Part shown: positions 16,925 through 26,852 of the stretch, piece by piece | How positions within the stretch are numbered: the stretch's first letter is position 1 | Layout of the letters: every line of letters starts with the position of its first letter | Assembly: GCF_011801125.1 (NCBI RefSeq) | Contig: NZ_CP046171.1 | Location: 5,580,001 to 5,644,000 of the forward strand | Direction of reading: 5' to 3' | DNA length: 64,000 nucleotides | DNA from: Nocardia brasiliensis | GTDB lineage: Bacteria; Actinomycetota; Actinomycetes; Mycobacteriales; Mycobacteriaceae | The notes under the pieces: model-generated | Database searches by the model: none | The model's input: only the letters and a program-made list of their open reading frames with translations | Told to the model about the DNA's origin: nothing | Position numbers and translations under genes: made by a program

Positions 16925-18712
16925 TCAGTAGCCGCCGGGCAGCGCGGCGAACATATCGCGGGTGACCGCGACCGCGTTGTCCGAACTGCCGCCCTTGACC
17001 AGCAAGGTCGCGAACGCCATATCCCCACGATAACCGACGAACCACGAGTGCGAGCCGCCCTCGACCTCGGCCTCACCGGTCTTGCCGTACACCTCGCCCT
17101 GATCGGCGATCCGCTCGGCCGTGCCGCCGGTGACCACCCGGCGCATCATCGCCCGCAACCCCGCGATCACCTGCGGGTCCGGCGCGTCCCCGCCGCCCTC
17201 GACCGTCGTCGGGCGGCCGGCGATCAGGTACGGCACCGGCAGCGAGCCGTGCGCGATCGTCGCCGCCATCAACGCCATCCCGAACGGGCTGACCACCACC
17301 TTGCCCTGACCGATGCCGTCCTCGGTGCGCTGCACCAGCTCGTCCGCGGGCGGCACCGAACCGGTGAAGGTCGGCAAGCCCGCGATCGCGTAGCCGGGGC
17401 CGATGCCGAATTTCATGGCGGCGTTGTGCAGCGCGGTGCCGGGCAACCGGCTGGCAATGGTGGCGAACGAGGTGTTGCACGACCGCTCGTACGCGGTGAT
17501 CATCGGGACGTCGCCGACGGTGAAGAGATTGTAATTGGGAATCATGCGTTCCCCGATGGTGATTCGGCTCGGGCAGGGCAGCACCGTGTCCGGCGTCGCG
17601 ATCCCGGTCGACATCGCCGCGGCCGCGGTGACGGTCTTGAACACCGAACCGGGCGGGTACTGGCCGATGGTCGCCACCGGGCCGTCCCGATCGGCCGCCT
17701 TGTTCTGCGCGATCGCCAGGATCGCACCGGTGGAGGGGCGAAGCACCACCATCATCGTCTGGTCCGGCCGCAGGTCGACGGCGCGTTGCGCGGCATTCTG
17801 CACGTTGCGGTCGACGCTGAGCGAGAACGACGGCGCCGGTTGCGACGGCGTCTCGGTGAGCACATCGGTATCGACACCGTTGGCGTTCATCGTGACCACC
17901 GACCAGCCCGCCTTGCCGTCCACCTCCGCGATCACCGTCTTGCGCACCTGCGCGAGCAGATCGGGCGCGAAGTCGCGGTCGGTGGGCACCAGATCCCATT
18001 CGGAGGTGAGGCGCACGCCGGGCAACCCGATGAGATCGGTACTCACCTGGTCGAATTCGTTCTCGTTGAGCATCGTGACGGTATAGGCGCCCGTGGTCGA
18101 GGTGGCGCCGGTCCGGATGGCCTCGGCGGTGAGCCGCGGATCGAACCGGCTCAGCGCGGCCGCGAGTGCGCCCGCCACCGCGCCCGGGTCGGGCGCGTTC
18201 GCGGCGGTGAACACGACCCGCGACACCTTGCCCGGCACCAGCACATCGCTGCCTGCCTGCTCGTTCACCCTGGCCCGCGGCGCCGGGTTGGCGCGCAAGG
18301 CGAGGGTCTGGGTGTCGCCGAGCTTCGGGTGGATGTTGGACGAGGTCCAGCGCACCCGCCAGCGTCCCTCGCTGCGCCCCATCTGCAGCTGGCCGGTGTA
18401 GCGCCAGGTCCGGTCCTTGGGCAGGCGCCACTCGTAGGTGTAGTCGACGGTCGCGGTATCGCCGCTGACCCGCGCCGATCCGGTGCGCGCGACCAGCCCC
18501 TCCGCCTGTAGCTTCTCCCACGCGGAACTCAGTGCGGCAGTAGCCTTTTCGGGCTGGTTGGTGAATCTGGCCGCGGCCGAGGGATCGTGCTCGGCGAAGG
18601 CAGCGACGAAGTCGTCGGCGACGGGCGTCGGGCCCTGCGGGCCACTGCCGCATCCGGCAGCGGACAGCGTGAGCACCGTGACGCTCAGCGTGACGAGCAG
18701 CGATTTCCGCAA
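16925..18712 (-). CDS. Penicillin-binding lipoprotein, transpeptidase (Rv2864c-like)
   Basis: 595 residues. A lipobox LSAAGC puts the lipidated Cys at residue 21. Residues 30-135 are an NTF2-like N-terminal domain, followed by a dimerisation domain and a transpeptidase domain with all three motifs: SVFK at 356-359, SCN at 411-413 and KTG at 544-546. It crosslinks peptidoglycan outside the membrane and is a beta-lactam target. The place next to GNAT, ispG, rip1 and dxr is the same as for the mycobacterial Rv2864c gene. Start ATG is the lipoprotein signal start. Confidence 0.92.
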   Translation of the reverse strand: MRKSLLVTLSVTVLTLSAAGCGSGPQGPTPVADDFVAAFAEHDPSAAARFTNQPEKATAALSSAWEKLQAEGLVARTGSARVSGDTATVDYTYEWRLPKDRTWRYTGQLQMGRSEGRWRVRWTSSNIHPKLGDTQTLALRANPAPRARVNEQAGSDVLVPGKVSRVVFTAANAPDPGAVAGALAAALSRFDPRLTAEAIRTGATSTTGAYTVTMLNENEFDQVSTDLIGLPGVRLTSEWDLVPTDRDFAPDLLAQVRKTVIAEVDGKAGWSVVTMNANGVDTDVLTETPSQPAPSFSLSVDRNVQNAAQRAVDLRPDQTMMVVLRPSTGAILAIAQNKAADRDGPVATIGQYPPGSVFKTVTAAAAMSTGIATPDTVLPCPSRITIGERMIPNYNLFTVGDVPMITAYERSCNTSFATIASRLPGTALHNAAMKFGIGPGYAIAGLPTFTGSVPPADELVQRTEDGIGQGKVVVSPFGMALMAATIAHGSLPVPYLIAGRPTTVEGGGDAPDPQVIAGLRAMMRRVVTGGTAERIADQGEVYGKTGEAEVEGGSHSWFVGYRGDMAFATLLVKGGSSDNAVAVTRDMFAALPGGY

Positions 18713-18818
18713 CGGTACCGTCCTAGGGAGAGCTCAGCCGGCGGGGCGGGCAAGCACGGCGACAACGGCACCGATGGTAGTGGCCACCCTCGGGCAAACC
18801 CCGGCGGCACTCCGTGTT

Positions 18819-19685
18819 TCAGTCGAGCAGGATGGTGGAGAACGTGGCGATCTGCCGGAATCCGACGCGGCTGTAGGCGCGCCTGGCGATCGCGTTGTAG
18901 TCGTTGACGTACAGGCTCGCGGTCCGCCCGGTGGCGACGACGGCGTTCGCGATGGCCGCGGTCCCCGCGGTGCCGAGGCCGTGACCTCGATGTTCCGGAT
19001 GCACCCAGACGCCCTGGATCTGACCGGTGCGCCGGGACAGCGCCCCCACCTCCGCCTTGAACACGACCTCGCCGTCCTCGAAACGTGCCCAGGCACGGCC
19101 GGATTCGATCAGGCTCTGGATGCGCCGCCGATATCCGCGCCCGCCGTCACCCGCGCGCGGGTCGACGCCGACCTCTTCGATGAACATCGCGATCGCGGCG
19201 CCGAGATATCGCTCTATTTCGTCCGGGCGCACCCGGCGGACGTTCGGATCGGGTGTCGCCAAGGGAGGTTGGGCGAGCGCGAGCAATGGTTGTTCGCCGC
19301 GTAATTCGCGTTCCGGACCCCAATGGTCGGCCAGCATTTCCCACAGCGGCAACGCCAATTCCCGCCGCCCGACCACCGAGGACGCTATTCGAGGCCAGCG
19401 CACGGCCCGATCGGCGAAGGCGCGTAACGCCTCCTGGTCCCCGCGCAACGGCACCAGATTCGCGCCGGAGAAACACAGCGATTCGGACGGTCCGCCGCGA
19501 CTCCACAATTCACCCTGCCCGCAGCGCGCGGCATCGAGGCCGAATTCCTGGAGCCGGGCCGCGACCATACACGAGGCCACCGGATCGGCGTCCAGAACTC
19601 GAAGGACCTGCGCCAGGTCCCGATTCGCGAGCTGCCGCGCGGGGACGTATTTCGCCCTTCGCGTCGGCTCCAGCAGACTCCGCAC
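18819..19685 (-). CDS. GNAT N-acetyltransferase with DUF4081 N-terminus
   Basis: 288 residues. The N-terminal half (VLDADPVASCMVAARLQEFG and the SLCFSGANLVPL strand) is a DUF4081-type domain; the C-terminal half is a GNAT fold with the acetyl-CoA loop HRGHGLGTAG at about 235-244 and the terminal YNAIARRAYSRVGFRQI motif. It sits between the penicillin-binding gene and ispG as in mycobacteria (Rv2867c). Substrate unknown. Confidence 0.87.
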   Translation of the reverse strand: MRSLLEPTRRAKYVPARQLANRDLAQVLRVLDADPVASCMVAARLQEFGLDAARCGQGELWSRGGPSESLCFSGANLVPLRGDQEALRAFADRAVRWPRIASSVVGRRELALPLWEMLADHWGPERELRGEQPLLALAQPPLATPDPNVRRVRPDEIERYLGAAIAMFIEEVGVDPRAGDGGRGYRRRIQSLIESGRAWARFEDGEVVFKAEVGALSRRTGQIQGVWVHPEHRGHGLGTAGTAAIANAVVATGRTASLYVNDYNAIARRAYSRVGFRQIATFSTILLD

Positions 19686-19749
19686 GGTGACAGCCTGCCA
19701 CGAATATCGACGATGTGGTACGGCTATGCCGAACGCAACAGTGCTGCTG

Positions 19750-20907
19750 TTAGCCGACCGTGACCACGGGCGCGCCCGAATCGGTGTTCTCGCCCATTTC
19801 CTCGGCGATCCGCATGGCCTCTTCGATCAGGGTCTCGACGATCTGTGCCTCCGGCACGGTCTTGATGACCTCGCCCTTCACGAAGATCTGGCCCTTGCCG
19901 TTGCCCGAGGCCACACCGAGGTCGGCCTCGCGGGCCTCGCCGGGTCCGTTGACGACACAACCCATCACGGCCACCCGCAGCGGTACCTCCATGCCCTCCA
20001 GCCCGGCGGACACCTCGTTGGCCAGGGTGTACACGTCGACCTGGGCCCGGCCGCAGGACGGGCAGGACACGATCTCGAGCTTGCGCGGCCGCAGATTCAG
20101 CGACTGCAAGATCTGTCCACCGACCTTGATCTCCTCGGCGGGCGGCGCGGACAGCGAGACCCGGATGGTGTCGCCGATGCCCTCCGACAGCAGCGCGCCG
20201 AAGGCCACCGCGGACTTGATCGTGCCCTGGAACGCCGGGCCCGCCTCGGTCACGCCGAGATGCAGCGGGTAGTCGCTGCGCGCGGCCAGCTGCCGGTAGG
20301 CCTCCACCATGACCACCGGGTCGTTGTGCTTGACCGAGATCTTGATGTCGCCGAAGCCGTGCTCCTCGAACAGGCTCGCCTCCCACAGCGCGGACTCGAC
20401 CAGCGCCTCCGGGGTGGCCTTGCCGTACTTCTCCAGCATCCGCTTGTCCAGCGAACCGGCGTTGACGCCGATCCGGATCGGGATGCCCGCGGCGCCCGCC
20501 GCCTTGGCGACCTCGCCGACCCGGCCGTCGAATTCCTTGATGTTGCCGGGATTCACGCGCACCGCGGCGCAGCCGGCATCGATCGCGGCGAAGATGTAGC
20601 GGGGCTGGAAGTGGATGTCGGCGATGACCGGGATCTGGCTCTTGCGCGCGATCGTCGCCAGCGCGTCCGCGTCTTCCTGACGCGGACAGGCCACCCGCAC
20701 GATGTCGCAGCCCGAAGCGGTGAGCTCCGCGATCTGCTGCAGAGTGGCGTTGATGTCGTGGGTCTTGGTGGTGGTCATCGACTGCACGGAGATCGGGTGA
20801 TCGCTGCCCACTCCGACATTGCCCACCATCAATTGGCGGGTCTTGCGTCGAGGAGCGAGAACGGCCGCGGGCGCGGCGGGCATCCCCAATCCGATTGTGC
20901 TGGTCAC
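19750..20907 (-). CDS. ispG: 4-hydroxy-3-methylbut-2-en-1-yl diphosphate synthase
   Basis: 385 residues from the GTG at 20907. IspG converts methylerythritol cyclodiphosphate to HMBPP in the MEP isoprenoid pathway, in the cytoplasm, with a [4Fe-4S] cluster. The N-terminal TIM barrel starts [20 protein letters not shown]; the cluster Cys residues lie in CPSCGRAQ and [11 protein letters not shown] near the C-terminus. It is in one block with rip1 and dxr, so two MEP enzymes flank the protease. The frame is open upstream to 21111, but similarity begins at the GTG. Confidence 0.97.
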   Translation of the reverse strand: MTSTIGLGMPAAPAAVLAPRRKTRQLMVGNVGVGSDHPISVQSMTTTKTHDINATLQQIAELTASGCDIVRVACPRQEDADALATIARKSQIPVIADIHFQPRYIFAAIDAGCAAVRVNPGNIKEFDGRVGEVAKAAGAAGIPIRIGVNAGSLDKRMLEKYGKATPEALVESALWEASLFEEHGFGDIKISVKHNDPVVMVEAYRQLAARSDYPLHLGVTEAGPAFQGTIKSAVAFGALLSEGIGDTIRVSLSAPPAEEIKVGGQILQSLNLRPRKLEIVSCPSCGRAQVDVYTLANEVSAGLEGMEVPLRVAVMGCVVNGPGEAREADLGVASGNGKGQIFVKGEVIKTVPEAQIVETLIEEAMRIAEEMGENTDSGAPVVTVG

Positions 20908-21052
20908 CTTCGGCTGCCTACTTTCCGTCCGTACATTCCGGGCCGTTCGCCTTCCGAGCTTAGTCGCGCGCGCCGAACGACCACCCTGTGACGCCCGCGA
21001 CAACATGCTGTCCCCCAAGTGCCCGGCGACAGGGTACCGCGTCGAATCGAAC

Positions 21053-22252
21053 TCAGAACAGTTTGATCGGATTGACGATGTCGGCCACCAGGGTGAGCAC
21101 CATGTACGCACCGCCGATCACGACCGCCACATAGGTGACTGGCAACAACTTCAGATAGTCCACCGGTCCGCCGGGCGCGAGCCCCTTCCACCCGCGGACG
21201 GTGTTGCGGATCTTCTCGTAGAGGACCACCGCCATGTGGCCGCCGTCGAGCGGCAGCAGCGGCAGGATGTTGAAGGCGCCGAGGAAGAAGTTCAGGCTCG
21301 CCAGCACCAGGATGAAGACGTTCCACAGCCCGCGCTCCGCGGTCTCGCCGCCGATCTTGCTGGCGCCGTACACGCTGACCGGTGTCTCCGCGTCGCGCTC
21401 GCCGCCGGTCACCGCGCTCACCAGCGCGGTCACCTTCTGCGGCAGCTGGACCAGGGACTGGAAGGTACGTACGAACATGTCACCGGTGAACACGCCCGCG
21501 GCCGGGATCGCGGCCAGCACGTTGTATTGAACCGGCCCGTAGAAGTCCGCGCCGACACCGACGGCACTGACCTCACGCCCCGCGCCGCCGCCCTCGGGGT
21601 AGCGCATCACCCGCTCGGGGGTCACCGAGATGGTCAGGCTCTGACCGTCACGATCGACGGTGTAGGTGAACGGGCCGCTCTGCTTCTGGGTCTCGGACTG
21701 GAATTCCTTCCACGTCTTGACGCTCACCCCGTTCACCGCGGTCACCACGTCACCGCGTTGCAGCCCGGCCCGCTGCGCAGGCCCGGTGCCGGTGCACGGC
21801 TGCGTGCTGCCGTCCGGATTCTGTTGCGGCACACAGCTCATCGCGCCCAGCGCGGTGGCGGGCGGCTGATCGAACTGCGGCAGACCCCAGCCGACGGCGA
21901 GCACGACCACCAGGATGTAGCCGAGCACGAAGTTCATCGCGATGCCGCCCGACATCACCACCATCCGCTTCCAGGTGGCCTGGCGATACATCGCGCGCTC
22001 GACCTCTTCGGGCTGCAGCTCGTCCAGCGCGGTCATGCCCGCGATATCGCAGAAGCCACCGAGCGGAAGCGCCTTGAGCCCGTACTCGGTCTCACCGCGC
22101 CGGAACGAGAAGATCTTCGGCCCGAACCCGATGAAGTACCGCCGCACCTTCATGCCGGTGGCCTGGGCGGTCCACATGTGCCCGCATTCGTGCAGCGCAA
22201 TCGAAATCGTGATGCCTAGTGCGAACAGCACGAAACCCAACGCGAACACCAT
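21053..22252 (-). CDS. rip1: Site-2 intramembrane metalloprotease Rip1
   Basis: 399 residues. The N-terminal membrane helix carries the zinc motif HECGH at 21-25. A PDZ domain follows ([20 protein letters not shown]), and the last third has [16 protein letters not shown] with the third zinc ligand Asp. In mycobacteria this enzyme cuts anti-sigma factors in the membrane and acts in cell-envelope signalling. The ATG at 22252 is chosen because the first helix starts there. It lies between ispG and dxr as in related genomes. Confidence 0.95.
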   Translation of the reverse strand: MVFALGFVLFALGITISIALHECGHMWTAQATGMKVRRYFIGFGPKIFSFRRGETEYGLKALPLGGFCDIAGMTALDELQPEEVERAMYRQATWKRMVVMSGGIAMNFVLGYILVVVLAVGWGLPQFDQPPATALGAMSCVPQQNPDGSTQPCTGTGPAQRAGLQRGDVVTAVNGVSVKTWKEFQSETQKQSGPFTYTVDRDGQSLTISVTPERVMRYPEGGGAGREVSAVGVGADFYGPVQYNVLAAIPAAGVFTGDMFVRTFQSLVQLPQKVTALVSAVTGGERDAETPVSVYGASKIGGETAERGLWNVFILVLASLNFFLGAFNILPLLPLDGGHMAVVLYEKIRNTVRGWKGLAPGGPVDYLKLLPVTYVAVVIGGAYMVLTLVADIVNPIKLF

Positions 22253-22444
22253 GTGATCTACAGCCCTCCTGCTGTGCGCAGCTCGCCTCGATGAAGTGCG
22301 GCCGCCCGGTCCGGCCGCCTGCAAACCCGGGTGCGCGAGTCCGTCGCGGCCGCGAGCCCACGACCACAGTAGCCGGACAGCCACGAGCCCCGGGTGCTCA
22401 GTCTGCCAGCAGAGGCTCGCCTCGCGAGTCGGAAACCCGCGGAC

Positions 22445-23587
22445 CTAGGCCGGATCGACACGGGCGCGGGTGAAGTCGCGGGCCCAGGTATCGGCGGCCA
22501 GAACCTCCGCGAGCGAGGTGGGTTCGGGGCGCCACTGGTCGGCGGCCTCGACCGCGGCCGCGACGGTGCGCACGATCGCGGGGAAGCGGATCTTGCCGTC
22601 GAGGAACGCTTGCACCGCGACCTCGTTGGCGGCGTTGTAGACGGCGGTGACGCTGCCGCCCGCCTCGCCCGCCTGACGGGCCAGATCGATGGCCGGGAAA
22701 ACCGCGCTGTCCACCGGCTCGAAGGTCCAGGTGGCCGCGGTGCCCCAGTCGCAGGACGCGGCGGCGCCGGGCACCCGGTCGGGCCAGCCGAGGGCCAGGG
22801 CGATCGGCAGCTTCATGTCCGGCGGGCTGGCCTGCGCGAGGGTGGAGCCGTCGGTGAAGGTGACCATCGAGTGCACGATCGACTGCGGGTGCACGGTGAC
22901 GTCGATGCGGTCGTACGGGATGCCGAACAGCAGGTGCGTCTCGATGAGCTCGAGTCCCTTGTTCACCAGCGAGGCGGAGTTCAGCGTGTTCATCGGGCCC
23001 ATCGACCACGTCGGATGTGTTTTGGCCTCAGCCGGATTCACCGATTCCAGCATCTCGGTGGTCCAGCCGCGGAACGGCCCGCCCGATGCGGTGAGCACCA
23101 GCCGGTCCACCTCCTCGGCCCGGCCGCCGCGCAGGCACTGCGCCAGCGCCGAATGTTCCGAATCGACCGGCACGATCTGGCCGGGCGCCGCCGCCCGTGT
23201 CACCAGGGAGCCGCCCGCGACAAGCGATTCCTTGTTGGCCAAGGCCAGCCTGGTACCGGAGTGCAAGGTGGCCAGGGTCGGTTCCAGTCCGAGCGAGCCG
23301 ACCAGCGCGTTGAGCACGACATCGGCTTCGGTGCGGCGCACCAGCTCGGTCACCGCCGCGGGGCCGGCCAGCTCGATGTCCAAACGCGCGGCGGCGGTGG
23401 GGTCCGCGACCGCGACATTGCGCGTCCCGGTGGCCGCCATCTGCTGCGCCAACAGCTCCGTATTGCCGCCACGAGCGGCCAGCCCGACCACCTCGAACCG
23501 GTCGGGGTTGGCGGCGATCACCTCGAGCGCTTGGGTACCAATGGATCCGGTGCTGCCGAGGAGCAGGACTTTCACGATGTCGGACAC
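22445..23587 (-). CDS. dxr: 1-deoxy-D-xylulose 5-phosphate reductoisomerase
   Basis: 380 residues from the GTG at 23587; a GTG 18 bases upstream is also in frame. It makes methylerythritol phosphate from deoxyxylulose phosphate with NADPH, the first committed MEP step. The NADPH motif [11 protein letters not shown] is at the N-terminus; the substrate and metal region reads [12 protein letters not shown] and [10 protein letters not shown], and the catalytic loop [14 protein letters not shown] is intact. Same strand and order as rip1 and ispG. Confidence 0.97.
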   Translation of the reverse strand: MSDIVKVLLLGSTGSIGTQALEVIAANPDRFEVVGLAARGGNTELLAQQMAATGTRNVAVADPTAAARLDIELAGPAAVTELVRRTEADVVLNALVGSLGLEPTLATLHSGTRLALANKESLVAGGSLVTRAAAPGQIVPVDSEHSALAQCLRGGRAEEVDRLVLTASGGPFRGWTTEMLESVNPAEAKTHPTWSMGPMNTLNSASLVNKGLELIETHLLFGIPYDRIDVTVHPQSIVHSMVTFTDGSTLAQASPPDMKLPIALALGWPDRVPGAAASCDWGTAATWTFEPVDSAVFPAIDLARQAGEAGGSVTAVYNAANEVAVQAFLDGKIRFPAIVRTVAAAVEAADQWRPEPTSLAEVLAADTWARDFTRARVDPA

Positions 23588-23732
23588 CCGTTCATTGTGG
23601 CGCACCGAAAAGTTCGGCCGACGGGCCGTGGCCCGACTGTCAACGACGCCCCGTCGTATGTCACGATATCGACCAGCAGTCCTTCGAGTGCGTACCGGAA
23701 CCCGCGGTACCCGAACCAGCTAAGGAGCGATC

Positions 23733-24002
23733 GTGGCCGCCACGGAACTCGAACCCGCCAGCACCGAGCGCGGCATCGTCACTCACGTGGACACCGCCGA
23801 GGTTCCCTCCGCCGCCTGGGGTTGGAGCGGCGAGTCGCCCAAGACCTTCCGCATCGCGGGGTGGATCACCGCGCTCATCCTGGTCGCGATGGTGATCGGC
23901 AACCACAAGGGACATGTCGAGGACATCTTCCTGATCGGTTTCGCCGTGGCCATCGTCGCCATCCTGGTGCGCGACTCGATCCTCAAGCGCAAGCCCCGGT
24001 AA
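23733..24002 (+). CDS. DUF2631 membrane protein
   Basis: 89 residues. A polar N-terminus with the conserved WGWSGESPKTFRIAGW segment is followed by two membrane helices (ITALILVAMVIGN and FLIGFAVAIVAILVRDSIL) and a basic end. This fits the actinobacterial DUF2631 family, of unknown function, found near dxr in related genomes. The GTG start follows AAGGAG at seven bases. Divergent from dxr. Confidence 0.85.
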   Translation: MAATELEPASTERGIVTHVDTAEVPSAAWGWSGESPKTFRIAGWITALILVAMVIGNHKGHVEDIFLIGFAVAIVAILVRDSILKRKPR

Positions 24003-24031
24003 CGCCTAATCCCCTGGCAATAATGGGTTTT

Positions 24032-24044
24032 GGTGCGTCATACG
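24032..24044. promoter_or_regulatory. Short palindrome upstream of a secreted-protein gene
   Basis: TGCGTCATACGCA has perfect 5-base arms around a 3-base centre. It lies just upstream of a possible -10 region and of the strong hairpin at 24067-24094. Confidence 0.3.
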
Positions 24045-24066
24045 CATCGAGTAGCGTGGGCGAACA

Positions 24067-24094
24067 GGTCCGCGACTCATCGCAGTCGCGGACC
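24067..24094 (+). promoter_or_regulatory. Strong hairpin upstream of a secreted-protein gene
   Basis: A perfect 11-bp stem GGTCCGCGACT / AGTCGCGGACC with the loop CATCGC; outer bases AACAGG and CCTGTT can extend it past a two-base bulge. It lies 65 bases after the DUF2631 stop and 28 bases before the next start. It can be the DUF2631 terminator or a 5'-leader element of the secreted protein. Confidence 0.6.
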
Positions 24095-24122
24095 TTCCTG
24101 TTGCACTCACGATGAGGAACCC

Positions 24123-24437
24123 ATGTCCAAGCTCTTCTCCGGCGCACTGCTGAGCGCCGCGGCCGCCGCCGCGCTGCTCGTTCCCGCCGCGCCGGCCCAC
24201 GCGCAGTCGCAGGCGTGCGCCGCCGCGATCGACGCCATCAACGCCGCCGTCGATGCCTCACCGAACGGCACCTTCGACGCGAACACCATCCAGGACCTGC
24301 ACGGCAAACTGCAGTCGATCGACGCCGCAGGCGCCGAAAAGGAAGTCATCCTGGCCTATGCCGACGCGCTGGTCGACGACAGTGTGACCAACCTCGACCC
24401 GGCCACCGACGAGCTCAACCGCGTCTGCAACCTGTGA
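24123..24437 (+). CDS. Small secreted protein, hypothetical
   Basis: 104 residues. A clear signal peptide (SGALLSAAAAAALLVPAAPA, cut after AHA) leaves a mature part of about 76 residues with two Cys (one near QACAAAIDAINAAV and one in RVCNL at the end) that may form a disulphide. Helical and acidic. GATGAGGA lies before the ATG. Not assigned to a named family. Confidence 0.7.
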   Translation: MSKLFSGALLSAAAAAALLVPAAPAHAQSQACAAAIDAINAAVDASPNGTFDANTIQDLHGKLQSIDAAGAEKEVILAYADALVDDSVTNLDPATDELNRVCNL

Positions 24438-24476
24438 GGTCGCGAGCGGGACGTGACGGTGTCGCGTCCCGCTCGC

Positions 24477-25421
24477 TCAGCGCCCGCGCCGCTTCGTCGG
24501 CTTCCGCTTGCCCGCCGCGGCCTTGGCCTTCCCCGCGCTTGCGCCGCCCGCCCGCTTGACCGGTACCTTCTTTTGCGGCGCAGGGCTTTTCGCCCGTGTG
24601 GCCGGTGAACGGGAACTGCGTTCGGAGCGGCCGCGCACCACCCCGACGAACTCCTCCACCAGCTCCGTGGTGCGCGCCGCGGGCCAGGCGAGGGCGATCT
24701 CGGTCTCCGCGCGGTCGGTCACCGTGCGATAGACGACGTCCTTGCGGGCGTGCAGCCGCGCGATCGAATGCGGCACCACCGTCACCCCGACGCCCGCGGC
24801 CACCAACTCGATGGCATCGGCGGCCGCATCGATGTCGGTGGCATCCTGCATCCACTCCCCCGTCAGGTCCGCCATCGCCACCTGCTCGAACGCCGAGATC
24901 GCATGGTCCTTCGGCACCACGACGACCGGCACCTCGCGATAGAGCGGGATCGCGCTCATCCCGGCACGATCGATCGGCAGCCGGACGAAGCACAGATCGA
25001 CCTGGCTCTCCCGCAATGCCGTCTCCTGTGCCGCCATCGGCAGCGCCACCGTCTCCAACGGGATCTCCGGGAACCGTTCCGCCCAGATCCTGGTCCACTT
25101 CGACACCGTGACGCCGGGCACGAACCCCACCCGCAGCGCGGGCGCGACGGCCGGTGTCTCGACCGCCGCCGCCTCCTCGGCCCGCGCGATCAACTCCCGC
25201 GCCGCCGCCAGCAGTTCGGCGCCGTCGGCCGTCAGCTGCGTCGGTTGCGCGCCGGGCACGAACAGTTTGGTGCCGAGTTCGCCCTCCAGATCGATCACCG
25301 TCTGGCTCAATCGCTGTCGCGAAATATTCAGCCCTTTAGCCGCCCGCGCGAAATGCAACTCCTCGGCAACCGCGGCAAACCACCGCAGGCGCGCGACGTC
25401 AATCGACTCGAACCGGCTCAT
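24477..25421 (-). CDS. LysR-family regulator with a basic tail
   Basis: 314 residues. An N-terminal winged helix (DVARLRWFAAVAEELHFARA, then LNISRQRLSQTVIDLE) and a periplasmic-binding-type effector domain (from about ALRVGFVPGVTVSKW to about 260) are usual for LysR. The last 50 residues are a Lys/Arg/Ala/Pro tail (KKVPVKRAGGASAGKAKAAA) like histone H1 or HU tails, which is unusual for a LysR protein. Divergent from the DUF5997 gene with 37 bases between starts, so it probably controls that gene and itself. Confidence 0.88.
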   Translation of the reverse strand: MSRFESIDVARLRWFAAVAEELHFARAAKGLNISRQRLSQTVIDLEGELGTKLFVPGAQPTQLTADGAELLAAARELIARAEEAAAVETPAVAPALRVGFVPGVTVSKWTRIWAERFPEIPLETVALPMAAQETALRESQVDLCFVRLPIDRAGMSAIPLYREVPVVVVPKDHAISAFEQVAMADLTGEWMQDATDIDAAADAIELVAAGVGVTVVPHSIARLHARKDVVYRTVTDRAETEIALAWPAARTTELVEEFVGVVRGRSERSSRSPATRAKSPAPQKKVPVKRAGGASAGKAKAAAGKRKPTKRRGR

Positions 25422-25458
25422 GCGAGCAAGCGTATCGGCACCGGATAGGCTGTCCGTC

Positions 25459-25872
25459 GTGAGTCCGGAACCTAACGCGCAGCTGATGAAGCCCCTGACC
25501 GCGGCCAACAAGCTCGGCATCTACCTGCCCGCGACACCCGAATCCTTCCGGAACACCCCGCTCTCGCGCGCCGACCTCGAGGCCCTGCGCACCGATCCGC
25601 CGCAGTGGCTCACCGAGCTGCGCCGCACCGGTCCCTTCCCGCGCGATATCACCGCCCGCAAACTCGGCATCTCGAATTCGGGACTGTCCCGCGCCGGGGT
25701 CTCCGACGCGCTCACCGCCGACGAGATCACCGCCCTGCTCGCCGACCCGCCGGCGTGGCTGACCCGGGAACGCGAGAACTACGCCGAGGTGCTGAAGGAA
25801 AACGAGCGCATCGCCACCAAGGAAGCCGAACGCCGCGCCGCCACCAACCGGCCCGCCAAGAACCGCTTCTGA
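25459..25872 (+). CDS. DUF5997 family protein
   Basis: 137 residues from the GTG. The sequence PLTAANKLGIYLPATPESFR followed by WLTELRRTGPFPRDITARKL, then SGLSRAG...LTADEI..LL, fits DUF5997, a small actinobacterial family of unknown function. The repeat of LSRADLEALRTDPPQWL and LTADEITALLADPPAWL suggests an internal duplication. The gene is divergent from the LysR regulator, a common arrangement for this family. Cytoplasmic. Confidence 0.82.
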   Translation: MSPEPNAQLMKPLTAANKLGIYLPATPESFRNTPLSRADLEALRTDPPQWLTELRRTGPFPRDITARKLGISNSGLSRAGVSDALTADEITALLADPPAWLTRERENYAEVLKENERIATKEAERRAATNRPAKNRF

Positions 25873-25895
25873 GTCACGACCGGTCGACCCGCAGG

Positions 25896-26288
25896 CTACG
25901 GGACGGCCGGGGAGCCGCCCTCGATCACCGGTAGTCCGGCCGCCTTCCAGGCACGAAAGCCGCCGACGATGTCCGTCGCGGCACGGATGCCGAGTTCTTG
26001 CGCGTCGCGGGCGGCGAAGCTGGAGGCGTAACCCTCGTTGCAGAAGATCACGACCGGGGTATCCGCGGTGAGCTCGGGCAGCCGGTGCTCGCCGTGCGGG
26101 TCGAGCCGCCATTCCAGCACGATGCGCTCGACCACGACCGCGCCGGGGATCTCCCCCTCGGCCGCCCGGTTCGCGTGCGGCCGGATATCGACCAGCAGCG
26201 CACCCGTCGTGCGCAGCGCGTCGGCTTGTTCGGGACCGACGCGAACCAGGTTCGCACGGGCTCGTGCCAGCAGTTCTTCGGCGCTCAT
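25896..26288 (-). CDS. Rhodanese-like sulfurtransferase
   Basis: 130 residues, a single rhodanese domain. The catalytic Cys83 is in the active-site loop IFCNEGYASSFAA, and the N-terminal LLVDIRPHANRAAEGEIPGA is the CH2A-type motif. It moves sulfane sulfur to a thiol acceptor. Its ATG overlaps the cysteine dioxygenase stop (ATGA), so it is the second gene of that operon and should deal with persulfide or sulfite formed during cysteine breakdown. Confidence 0.92.
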   Translation of the reverse strand: MSAEELLARARANLVRVGPEQADALRTTGALLVDIRPHANRAAEGEIPGAVVVERIVLEWRLDPHGEHRLPELTADTPVVIFCNEGYASSFAARDAQELGIRAATDIVGGFRAWKAAGLPVIEGGSPAVP

Positions 26289-26809
26289 GCGCCGGAAACA
26301 TCTGCGAGAGTGCGGTATTCACGCATCGGCCGCAGCGGCGGCGAGTAAGCGTGCACCGTGGCGGCGTCGTGGGCGCCGAGATTGCGCAGCCGGTGTGCCC
26401 GGTCCGGGCCGAACGCCACCGTGCTCCCCGCACGGCGCTGCGCGGCGCCCACCGGGCGGTTCGGAAACGCGAACTCCTCGTACAGTTCGCCGTGCAGGAC
26501 CGTGAACGCACCGGAGGCGCCGCCGTGATCGTGCGGCTCGGTGCCCTGCCCCGGCATCCAGGACAGCAGCCACAGCTCTACACCCATCGTCAGCGCCAAC
26601 CGCACCCACCAGCGTTGCGCCGGATCGAACCGCACCATGTCGAGCAGCGGCACGGTCAGCTCCCTGGTCACCACGCTGGTGAGTTCGTGCAGCTCATCCG
26701 GGGTCCAGAGGGTGCGATCGGCCCGAACCAGCTCATCGAGCAGCGGCAGATCGAGGTCGGGATGCAGGTCTTTGGCGTGCTTCAATTTCACCGGAAGTGA
26801 CGTGGTCAC
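26285..26809 (-). CDS. Cysteine dioxygenase
   Basis: 174 residues, cupin fold. The iron ligands are His93 and His95 in EPHDHGGASGAF and His139 in DRAHRLRN. It oxidises L-cysteine to cysteine sulfinate with O2. The GTG at 26809 is chosen because AGGAG lies eight bases upstream; the frame is open further up. It is coupled to the rhodanese, and a short Cys-containing leader peptide gene (26853-26927) lies 43 bases upstream, so expression is likely to respond to the cysteine supply. Confidence 0.93.
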   Translation of the reverse strand: MTTSLPVKLKHAKDLHPDLDLPLLDELVRADRTLWTPDELHELTSVVTRELTVPLLDMVRFDPAQRWWVRLALTMGVELWLLSWMPGQGTEPHDHGGASGAFTVLHGELYEEFAFPNRPVGAAQRRAGSTVAFGPDRAHRLRNLGAHDAATVHAYSPPLRPMREYRTLADVSGA

Positions 26810-26852
26810 AGTGCGCTCCTGGCAGAGGTGTGGCGTGAAAGGTCGGGTTACG

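Noticed and set aside
17048..18511. Plus-strand open frame opposite the penicillin-binding gene
   Set aside because: Antisense to an intact transpeptidase with all three motifs; composition is Arg/Gly/His-rich without structure.
19027..20991. 654-codon plus-strand frame across GNAT and ispG
   Set aside because: It crosses two real minus-strand genes and their gap; no ribosome site or domain.
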